The position numbers and the translations under genes were made by a program. This document shows positions 1 to 6,017 of a stretch of DNA of 35,526 bases, one piece after another (position 1 is the first letter of the stretch; each line of letters starts with the position of its first letter). Source of the DNA: an uncultured Chlorobiaceae bacterium. GTDB taxonomy: Bacteria; Bacteroidota; Chlorobiia; Chlorobiales; Chlorobiaceae. The stretch is from contig CAINOC010000022.1 of the NCBI GenBank assembly GCA_903851385.1, positions 1 through 35,526 of the forward strand, in the 5' to 3' direction. The notes beneath the pieces were generated by a model. The model had not been told where the DNA came from. It was given only the letters and a program-made list of their open reading frames with translations, and did not search any database.

Positions 1-155
1 CTTTTGATGGCCTCCCTCACTTTCCTGGTCTCTATACTACGATTGCTTTCTGATCGCTGTGTCCACTGGTAATATCCGCTGACAGAAACATCCAGAACAC
101 GGCACATGGTTCTGACAGCGAAAGTACTCTTATAACCTTCAATAAATGAATATTT
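1..155 (-). pseudogene. IS3-family transposase OrfB, N-terminal part (cut by window edge)
   Basis: Read leftward, this stretch encodes KYSFIEGYKSTFAVRTMCRV followed by LDVSVSGYYQW, the characteristic start of IS3-family OrfB (DDE transposase, HTH_21-type region before the rve catalytic core). In intact elements OrfB is made as an OrfAB fusion by programmed frameshifting from orfA. The orfA tail (last codons RKALAVFSRTPF, stop at 155-157) lies immediately upstream and overlaps it. The catalytic DDE residues are beyond the left edge. Because orfA is broken by the IS110 insertion, no OrfAB fusion can be made from this copy. Confidence 0.8.
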
Positions 156-191
156 TAGAAGGGTGTCCTTGAGAACACAGCAAGTGCTTTC

Positions 192-1556
192 CTAAGAAAC
201 TTCCACTGCGATGCCCGGTATAACCTTTTCTTGTAAGGTGAATCCAAATGCATCCGCCCGTCGACGTAAATTGATAAGAACTCTATCCCGATATTGGGTT
301 TCATAGTAGTCTGCACCTTTGTCTACGTAGTCCATACCGTATTTGAGCGTGTTGTAAAACAGGGTTGCTATTTTTCTGGCCGTTGCTGTTACTGCTTTTG
401 CTTTTCCGGTTCGAGATGCCAACCTACGGTAAAAAGCACCAAGAGCGGTATCACTTTTTCCAATGGTTGTAGCAGCAAGTCTCAAAAGGGCAGTCGCTCG
501 ACTTGCCGTTCGCCTTGTTCTGGAAGACAGGACTTTTCCACCTGAAATTTTGTTGCCAGGTGCCAGGCATAACCATGAGGTAAAGTGCTTGGATGTCGGC
601 CATCGCGACATGTCAGTACCACATTCGGCCACCAGTTTCAATGCCAGATAGGGACCGAGCCCATGAATCTGGGTCAGATCTTTACCCATGAAATTGAACA
701 ATGCTGCTCGGACATCAAAGCTTGGTGCATTTTTATTACACTCCTGATGCTTTGCTTTAGGCATTGTTTGTTGAGGTTCTGGAGTTAATTGCTGTAATCG
801 TTGAAGCACTAACGCAATGATACGGTCACAGTTTTCGATTTTCTCTGTGTAGATATCAAAAAGTTCAAGGGCTTGGGTCAAGGCAAATAAATGTTCAGCC
901 TTATAGTTACCGGTTAAAGCTGCTTTCATGACCTCTACAGAATTATGGCAGCGAATATCACGAAACTTGACCAGTTCATCCGGGTTATGTTGCCCGGCGA
1001 CAATAGCTCGAACAATTTCAATTCCGGTTCTCCCTGTAATTGTTGCTACCACATGATGCAGTTGGATATTCATTTGCATCATTGCCTTCTGCATGTGCTG
1101 GATATGCGAGGCCTTATAATCGTTAAGTCTTTCTCGCTGACGTAAATATGCTCTCAATTCGGCAATATTTTCAGATGGTTGGAAACTTGCCCGCAACAGA
1201 CCGAACTGATGCAATTTTTGCAACCATTGGGCATCATTGATATCTGTTTTACGGCCAGGAACATTTTTCGCTTCGCGAGCATTGACCAGAAAAACCTCAA
1301 ATCCATAGCTTTCGAGAATTTCAAAAGCAGGAATCCAATACACGCTCGTTGATTCCATGGCAATGGTTTCAATACGGCAGGATTTAAGCCACCTTGCCAA
1401 TTCATGAAGATCACCGGTAAAGCTCTTGAATGTCCTGACGGGTTCCTCTGTTCGATCAAGTGGTACGGCTACCACATGAAACCGAGAACCAATATCAATG
1501 CCTGCAGCATTGGGATGAATGCTTGGCATTGATGACGATCGTTTCGATTTAGCCAT
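192..1556 (-). CDS. IS110-family transposase (DEDD recombinase)
   Basis: This 454-residue protein has the two domains of IS110 transposases. The N-terminal RuvC-like DEDD domain shows AGIDIGS with Asp21, AMEST with Glu68 and GRKTDINDAQ with Asp105 and Asp108. The C-terminal Transposase_20 domain contains LAPGNKISGGKVLSS, where the serine of the SGG motif (near residue 338) is the expected nucleophile. Length is normal for the family (about 320-460). The start is well supported by an AGGAGG site a few bases upstream (1559-1565). The product would excise and insert the element with a bridge RNA. The gene looks intact, so this copy may be active. Confidence 0.95.
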   Translation of the reverse strand: MAKSKRSSSMPSIHPNAAGIDIGSRFHVVAVPLDRTEEPVRTFKSFTGDLHELARWLKSCRIETIAMESTSVYWIPAFEILESYGFEVFLVNAREAKNVPGRKTDINDAQWLQKLHQFGLLRASFQPSENIAELRAYLRQRERLNDYKASHIQHMQKAMMQMNIQLHHVVATITGRTGIEIVRAIVAGQHNPDELVKFRDIRCHNSVEVMKAALTGNYKAEHLFALTQALELFDIYTEKIENCDRIIALVLQRLQQLTPEPQQTMPKAKHQECNKNAPSFDVRAALFNFMGKDLTQIHGLGPYLALKLVAECGTDMSRWPTSKHFTSWLCLAPGNKISGGKVLSSRTRRTASRATALLRLAATTIGKSDTALGAFYRRLASRTGKAKAVTATARKIATLFYNTLKYGMDYVDKGADYYETQYRDRVLINLRRRADAFGFTLQEKVIPGIAVEVS

Positions 1557-1785
1557 ATTCCCTCCTGTTAAATAACGCTGAAGGGCGGGTATGCGGTAAA
1601 ATCACTTTCCTAAACGGGATAATCGTGACGATGTCACCACTGCTGAGTCCGCAAAATTACCCTGAACCATGTTTTTTAACGGGGAAGAACCACCAATAAG
1701 CACTCGGCTGCTCCCTTCAGCTTGTTAAGTATGCGACAACTCGAATGTCTTCAAGTTTCTATATAACAGAGAAGGATAAAATCCC
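1557..1785 (-). ncRNA. Candidate IS110 bridge RNA region (upstream non-coding end)
   Basis: About 230 bases between the transposase start and the IS3 junction hold no open frame. In the IS110 subgroup this position encodes the bridge RNA, whose loops pair with target and donor DNA. G+C-rich self-complementary stretches such as GGGAGCAGCCGAGTGC on the minus strand suggest structure. I cannot fold it or define the RNA ends, so the call rests on position and family knowledge. A −10-like TTATAT lies near the outer end on the minus strand. Confidence 0.5.
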
Positions 1786-2070
1786 TTGTATGTTTTTTAA
1801 TATTTCTCGTTCTTCAGTTACTATCCGAAGTTCGCGTTCCAGCTTGCGGAACCGTTCGTCTTCTGGATCTTTCAGATGCCCGCTCCCAGGAAAAGGGGCT
1901 GTCTTATTTGCTGAATATTCCTTTTCCCACCGGCGCAGCAAATCAGCCCTGATTCCTAAACTGGCGGCTATATCTGTGAATGATTTATTACTTCGAATCA
2001 TCAGTTCAACGGCATCAACCTTGAACTCTTTGCTGTACTTCCTGCGACTCTTGTTGTCTCTCTCTGTCAT
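1759..2070 (-). pseudogene. IS3-family OrfA, truncated at its 3' end by IS110
   Basis: The first ~95 residues are a normal IS3 OrfA (HTH_Tnp_1): MTERDNKSRRKYSKEFKVDA, then the helix-turn-helix region (SFTDIAASLGIRADLLRRWE) and the leucine-zipper part ending EEREIL. The last dozen codons (KNIQGILSFSVI) are read from IS110 sequence. The true orfA end survives at 155-191 on the other side of the insertion. A strong site (AAAGGAGATG) lies before the start codon. OrfA binds the element ends; without its zipper end and frameshift region this copy cannot support transposition. Confidence 0.88.
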
Positions 2071-2146
2071 TTCTCACATCTCCTTTTGATTGAAGATATG
2101 ACTTCTCACACCGTCCATGAAAATATAGCAAGTCCATTAAAAGAAT

Positions 2147-2923
2147 TCATAAAAATCCATGCTTTGTGCAGTACTCTTCATAGGTGGAGAATGAGGGATA
2201 CTGTTTGCTTTGATTGCATTTAGCCTGTTTTGTCTTTGATATTCTATCCTGTAGATAGGAGGCCACCTGTTCAAATCGCTCAACTGGCAGCATTCTCCAC
2301 TTTGACCCAAACTTCGATACGATATTGCTCCCTATTGCTCCGTATTCGAAGGGCTTCGATCCGGTGTAATGTGTGCTTGCGAATTTGTTGTAGCGTTCTA
2401 TCAAGTGCTCGACATACCGGCTTTTTCTTTGGTCATGTCCTATTGTGTCGGGGGCTGGTGCCACGATCACGTTTTTCATTGTCGTTTTAACTGTTACAGT
2501 GTTTGCTTGAATAGCCCCAGGGCTATTCATCATGATATTTTGTGCAGGGGATTGCCGCAGAAACTTTTCCAAGAGCTGTTTGGCATATAAAGCATCTTCG
2601 CTTTTTTCGGGGTGAGCAACATACGTTTTCTTGATACTTTTCATCTCGACAAGTGATTCAGCAGGAAAATTATCAGGATTCGTATCTATACATGTATGAT
2701 GATTAGGGCATAAGAGAATCAGGTTATCATAAGCATTTCGCTCTTGAGCTGTCTGGTTGAAGTCATATCGAGGGCCGCCTTTTCTGCTTGCTTTTATATG
2801 GCAGATTTCACCAACAATAGCTCCGGCATCATTACATAAAAGTTCATTACATCCGGCAAAAGCGCACTGGTTTCCGGACTCCGCAAAAAGCCGTTTGATC
2901 GTTTTCAGCGTTGGACTGCTCAT
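2147..2923 (-). CDS. HNH endonuclease-domain protein
   Basis: This 258-residue protein has an N-terminal HNH-type nuclease fold. Cys20 and Cys25 (CAFAGC) and Cys72 with His75/His76 (LLCPNHHTCID) look like zinc and catalytic ligands; EICHIKA gives His42 and DNLILL the conserved Asn. The remaining ~150 residues are not recognised. They include a Q/T-rich middle (MMNSPGAIQANTVTV) and a basic C-terminus ending YEEYCTKHGFL. Stand-alone HNH proteins of this shape are common on mobile and defence islands, where they nick or cut DNA. The partner, if any, is not seen next door. It faces the same way as the flanking IS3 and recombinase genes but is separated from the latter by ~295 bases. Confidence 0.75.
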   Translation of the reverse strand: MSSPTLKTIKRLFAESGNQCAFAGCNELLCNDAGAIVGEICHIKASRKGGPRYDFNQTAQERNAYDNLILLCPNHHTCIDTNPDNFPAESLVEMKSIKKTYVAHPEKSEDALYAKQLLEKFLRQSPAQNIMMNSPGAIQANTVTVKTTMKNVIVAPAPDTIGHDQRKSRYVEHLIERYNKFASTHYTGSKPFEYGAIGSNIVSKFGSKWRMLPVERFEQVASYLQDRISKTKQAKCNQSKQYPSFSTYEEYCTKHGFL

Positions 2924-3217
2924 GTTTTCTAAATAATATTAGTTCTGTATAACGAACTTTCGATTTCCTTTGTATGCCGCATTCCCAATGAGTAATACTG
3001 GTAGCGTAAGAAAACAGAGTTTCAATCCTCTTTTGAAATTATGATTTTTAAATTGCATCTCATTATCTGTCACCCTCAACCCTTTGCAACGTGGAACATA
3101 CGGTTACGCCACTAATATCCAATTGTTTGGTAATCTGGGTGGCCGGTTTAGTAAACTGATTTGTGCAGTCGCTTAAGCTATAGCGATTTAATTCTGATAG
3201 CCGTCTTTTTCGGTCGT
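2924..3217. other. Intergenic region with no recognised gene
   Basis: About 295 bases separate the HNH gene from the tyrosine recombinase gene. No convincing open frame, RNA gene or terminator is visible. Part of it is the likely promoter region of the leftward HNH gene. Confidence 0.4.
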
Positions 3218-4186
3218 TCAGTACTTTACCCTGAACGTTGGGCTTTCCTCTGGCCTACTTTTCCTTCGGTCATAGAGCCGTGTTGTCGAGACGTTGGCAT
3301 GACCGAGCCATTCCTGTACCTTTCCGATATCAGCTCCATGTTCCAGCGCATTTGTTGCTGCTGTTGACCGCAAAGAGTGAACGCAGAACCCGTTCACGCT
3401 GGCGTTGATACCCGTTTCTTTTCCGTATTTCCGGATAATACAGGTATAGACGGCCTGAGGATCCAGCGGTTTGAGCAATGTACCGGTAATATTATTTTTT
3501 ACCGGTCGAAATAGTGGGCCTTTCTGGTCATCACGGTGCCCGGCAGCTTCAAGATACTCGTCAATCAACCGCTGAGCCATCGGATGCATCGGCAAAAACC
3601 TGATCTTTTCACGTTTACCGTGGATGCACAAATGCTGCACGCCACTGCGCTGCTGCAAATCTTTAACCTGCAGCCGACAAAGTTCTTCCCGGCGTAACCC
3701 GTGGTAGAGCAGGGTAGCGAGAATTGCCCTGTCCCGTTTTCCTTTAAGGGTATTCGCCGGCGGGGCATCAAGCAGCATTCTTGCCTGGCTGTCACCAAGG
3801 GCAGGCGTCGTCCCTTCGTTGTTGTTGGCCGCAGGGCGTTTGACACCAAGAACCGGGTTATGCAGCACGGCATTCTGTTCACAGAGGTAGTCGAAAAGCG
3901 AAGAGATTGAGGCGAGCTTGCGGCGGATAGTGGCGGCAGCAAGGTTACGCTGCTCAAGATCGGTTCGCCAGGCAAGCAGGTGTGCCCTTGTAACAATGCG
4001 CATTTCTTCCGGTTCCGTGATACCGAGAAATCGGGACAGTTCCTTCACGTCGTTACGGTACGCCCGTCGGGTCTTTTCACTCCTGATATTGGCATACCAT
4101 TCGAGTTCCGGAGGCATGTCCTTCAAAGCATGAAACTCCGGTGCTGAAAGTGCCCGTTTTTCGAGGATCGGAAGAATGTCGGTCAT
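3218..4186 (-). CDS. Tyrosine site-specific recombinase/integrase (XerC/D-like)
   Basis: This 322-residue protein has the SAM-like N-terminal core-binding domain (about 30-110; [20 protein letters not shown]) and the catalytic domain. The catalytic set is complete: Arg165 (HGLRREEL), His270-x-x-Arg273 (HSLRST), His296 (WLGHANV) and Tyr305 (TRLYDRR), with a likely beta-hairpin Lys near 191-193. Length is that of XerC/XerD-like integrases. It lacks the extra patch that marks integron integrases, so I do not call it IntI. It lies ~500 bases from integron-like sites and beside a dead serine recombinase. It probably served integration or rearrangement of a mobile element; the att site is not identified. 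Confidence 0.92.
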   Translation of the reverse strand: MTDILPILEKRALSAPEFHALKDMPPELEWYANIRSEKTRRAYRNDVKELSRFLGITEPEEMRIVTRAHLLAWRTDLEQRNLAAATIRRKLASISSLFDYLCEQNAVLHNPVLGVKRPAANNNEGTTPALGDSQARMLLDAPPANTLKGKRDRAILATLLYHGLRREELCRLQVKDLQQRSGVQHLCIHGKREKIRFLPMHPMAQRLIDEYLEAAGHRDDQKGPLFRPVKNNITGTLLKPLDPQAVYTCIIRKYGKETGINASVNGFCVHSLRSTAATNALEHGADIGKVQEWLGHANVSTTRLYDRRKSRPEESPTFRVKY

Positions 4187-4244
4187 GATGCCTTAACGTT
4201 GGTTTTCTGTGCTGACATTTAATAATGATAAAATACATTATCAG

Positions 4245-4562
4245 CATTAAAATTGAAAAGGAAGTTACTGCTGTGATCACATCCAGCAGGTTTATTTGAA
4301 TTTCATAAGACTTGGTAACTCTCTGAGTCAATTTGAGCGCCGCGTGATGTAGGAACGCACTCAGTCAGGCCTGACGGCAGCAAAGGCGAGAGGAAGAAAA
4401 GGTGGAAGACCGAAAATCTTTACAAACGATCCGAAAGATCTGATGGCCAGTAAGATGAGCAAAAACCTCAGCATCAGAATCGGGGAGATCTTATGCCCTG
4501 ACAAGTTCACGGGCGACGTAGTACCAGCTTCTGAAGATCGGGGGTGGCCGAGTTCCATATAA
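4245..4562 (+). pseudogene. Serine recombinase (resolvase/invertase), decayed C-terminal part
   Basis: Fragments in shifting frames match the C-terminal half of Pin/Tn3-type serine recombinases: ITSSRFI, then NSLSQFERRVM, a stop codon at 4350-4352, then ERTQSGLTAAKARGRKGGRP. A further frameshift is followed by SSRAT, a stop, and YQLLKIGGGRVPY, which is the helix-turn-helix end. The catalytic N-terminal serine domain is absent. At least two frameshifts and two in-frame stops make it inactive. It lies divergent to the tyrosine recombinase and just upstream of the integron-like cassette. Confidence 0.75.
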
Positions 4563-4701
4563 GAACCCGCCATAAGTTTTGGTTGATTTTTAACTGATTG
4601 ATATATTTAATTTTATCGAATTATCAAGAGCTGTGCTTAAGCATCTTATAATAGACAATAAGCAATGACTTGGTGTCTTATACGGAAACCATATTAACAT
4701 A

Positions 4702-4708
4702 GTTAGGC
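4702..4708 (+). other. Integron-type core site GTTAGGC (left cassette boundary)
   Basis: GTTAGGC fits the GTTRRRY core of integron recombination sites and lies 12 bases before the start codon at 4721, the usual spacing for the first gene of a cassette. No complete attC or attI arm can be recognised to its left. Alone this 7-mer is weak; it gains weight from the full attC-like site at 5674-5731. Confidence 0.4.
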
Positions 4709-4720
4709 CTCTGAATCGCA

Positions 4721-5197
4721 ATGCAGAAACTCCATAGAACCGACATTGCTCGCCGCCAGCTACAGACCGCAGTAGAGCTGTTTCTTCAAGGTCTTGATCG
4801 ATCTTCAGTAATCACTTTGGCTGGTGCCGCCAGTAATGTTCTTGACAGCTTAGTGCGTAGAGCTGGAAAAGAACCTTTTGTGGACTATGCCCGAAGAGTT
4901 CACGATCACTTGGTAGGCAGCACACCCAAGCGGCAGTCGTACTCGCACCATATAGATACCAAGCTCGGTGTAATCGCGCACAAGCATCTTGGACCAAAGG
5001 ATCCAAACACAGTCGAATTAAATCTGGAACAAATGGCTGCTGATGCCCTGGCCAGGGCAATAGCCGACTACACGACTTTGTATGGGCAAGATGAGCAGTT
5101 CATCAAAGCGTACTTACAGTGGGCTTGGTTAAACACTGACGGACCAGCACAGATGGAAGCGTTCAAGTCTGTCCCGGCAAAGCTACGGAAGAAATGA
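4721..5197 (+). CDS. Small uncharacterised protein, first of a paralogous pair
   Basis: This 158-residue soluble protein has no signal peptide or membrane segment and is not assigned to a named family by me. Its N-terminal half resembles that of the next gene: both have a helical start followed by the shared core ITLAGAA, then a V/ILxxLV stretch and a second acidic helical half (here ELNLEQMAADALARAIADY). The stop overlaps the next start (ATGA), so the two are translationally coupled and probably form a complex. The pair lies inside an integron-like cassette. No catalytic motif is evident. A role as a toxin-antitoxin or other accessory cassette product is possible but unproven. Confidence 0.75.
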   Translation: MQKLHRTDIARRQLQTAVELFLQGLDRSSVITLAGAASNVLDSLVRRAGKEPFVDYARRVHDHLVGSTPKRQSYSHHIDTKLGVIAHKHLGPKDPNTVELNLEQMAADALARAIADYTTLYGQDEQFIKAYLQWAWLNTDGPAQMEAFKSVPAKLRKK

Positions 5198-5679
5198 GTG
5201 CGCGTGATTACACCCGCTTTGAACTGGCACACAACCAGTTGGCGGCGGCCATTGCCCTCTACATCACCAACCGTGATCGACTGTCGGCTATCACGCTTGC
5301 CGGCGCAGCAGATGTCATTCTTTCGCAATTGGTGTTGCGATCTGGAGCACCAAACTTCACCGATCGAATGCTTGAAAAGGAGGTTGAGGCTGGCCGTACA
5401 GCAATCACTCGCGAGATCTTCGGTAGAGAAATAAATGACATGCTTTTTATCAACCAGTTGAAGCATTTCGATGACGACGCGCAGGAAATCATTGAGCTGG
5501 ATGTTGATGAATGTGCTTTGGCAGCGATCCTGAAGGCTTTAGCCAACTACGTTCACATGCCTGAGTATAAGCGCGATCTTGTCCTGGCTTTCAAAGTTTG
5601 GGTGAAGCAAAATCTCGACCCTCAGAGGTACAACATTGACTGCAATCCAACTTGGTCGCCTCCTCCGTCTGCGGCCTAA
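5194..5679 (+). CDS. Small uncharacterised protein, second of a paralogous pair
   Basis: This 161-residue protein is related to the preceding gene product: QLAAAIALYI and then ITLAGAAD align with QLQTAVELFL and ITLAGAAS of the first protein, and the second half (ELDVDECALAAILKALANY) aligns with its acidic helical part. The C-terminus is proline-rich (PTWSPPPSAA). The TAA stop at 5677-5679 lies inside the GCCTAAC box of the attC-like site, a hallmark of integron cassettes. It begins 4 bases inside the first gene. Function is unknown; I see no active-site signature. Confidence 0.75.
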   Translation: MSARDYTRFELAHNQLAAAIALYITNRDRLSAITLAGAADVILSQLVLRSGAPNFTDRMLEKEVEAGRTAITREIFGREINDMLFINQLKHFDDDAQEIIELDVDECALAAILKALANYVHMPEYKRDLVLAFKVWVKQNLDPQRYNIDCNPTWSPPPSAA

Positions 5680-5731
5680 CCCGTTGTTGCAGCGGATTAG
5701 CTCCGCCAGCCTCTGAACTTTAACGTTGGGC
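5674..5731 (+). other. attC-like integron recombination site
   Basis: The 58-bp site begins with GCCTAAC (R'' box, RYYYAAC) and ends with GTTGGGC (R' box, GTTRRRY), which are near-complementary. Between them is a central stem GCGGA-TTAGC-TCCGC (about 5692-5706) flanked by partly pairing arms, including CGTT and AACG next to the outer boxes. Length, polarity and overlap with the upstream stop codon all fit a cassette attC. No integron integrase is in the window. Confidence 0.6.
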
Positions 5732-6017
5732 GGTAAGCTTTAATAAATGTACCACATGCCGATTTATCTGGCGGTAGATGAGATGGTTTTTTTCGGCTTT
5801 TGGTGCTCACCAGCCTGCTATAGTTCGAGGAGCTCCTGCTGTGAGTCTGAATCCCAAGCATCACGACTGTCCTGATTAGTTGATTTCTCTCAAGACGGCT
5901 GGACCAGTAGATAATTGCCCGTCAAGGTAGAGTGCGGGAGCAGATCAAGAACGGGGAGCTGCACGTTACAAGGCAGTCCCTGCGTTACCTCCACATCATT
6001 ACGATTCGAATCATACC
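5732..6017. other. Intergenic region before the SEC-C gene
   Basis: About 285 bases with no convincing gene. A short rightward stretch (5932-6000, REQIKNGELHVTRQ…) reads like coding sequence that runs toward the next gene but in another frame; I cannot identify it. No clear ribosome site is visible before the start codon at 6018. Confidence 0.35.

Larger units (their letters stand above)
191..1785 (-). mobile_element. IS110-family insertion sequence inserted in IS3 orfA
   Basis: The element contains one transposase gene at 192-1556 and a long non-coding stretch upstream of it (1557 to about 1785); almost nothing lies downstream of the stop codon. This asymmetry is typical of the IS110 subgroup, in which the guide (bridge) RNA is encoded upstream of the recombinase. 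Short inverted 8-mers AGAAACTT (195-202) and AAGTTTCT (1753-1760) lie near the two ends. Boundaries are inferred from where IS3 orfA homology stops on each side (about 1785 and 191), so they are good to a few bases only. Confidence 0.75.
1..2125 (-). mobile_element. IS3-family insertion sequence, split by an IS110-family element and running off the left edge
   Basis: Two separated pieces of one IS3-family element lie on the minus strand. The orfA piece starts at 2070 and the orfA tail plus orfB start lie at 1-191. Joining them across the intervening IS110 element restores the usual orfA ending (…EREIL then RKALAVFSRTPF stop) followed by an orfB start overlapping it in another frame. The outer end is probably near 2115-2125, where the minus strand reads TGGACGGTGTGAGAAGTCAT just upstream of the orfA ribosome site; this boundary is an estimate. 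The opposite end is outside the window. Confidence 0.8.

Noticed and set aside
3218-4186. Tyrosine recombinase as integron integrase IntI
   Set aside because: Although near an attC-like site, the protein lacks the extra IntI-specific segment between the conserved boxes and is a general XerC/D-like recombinase.
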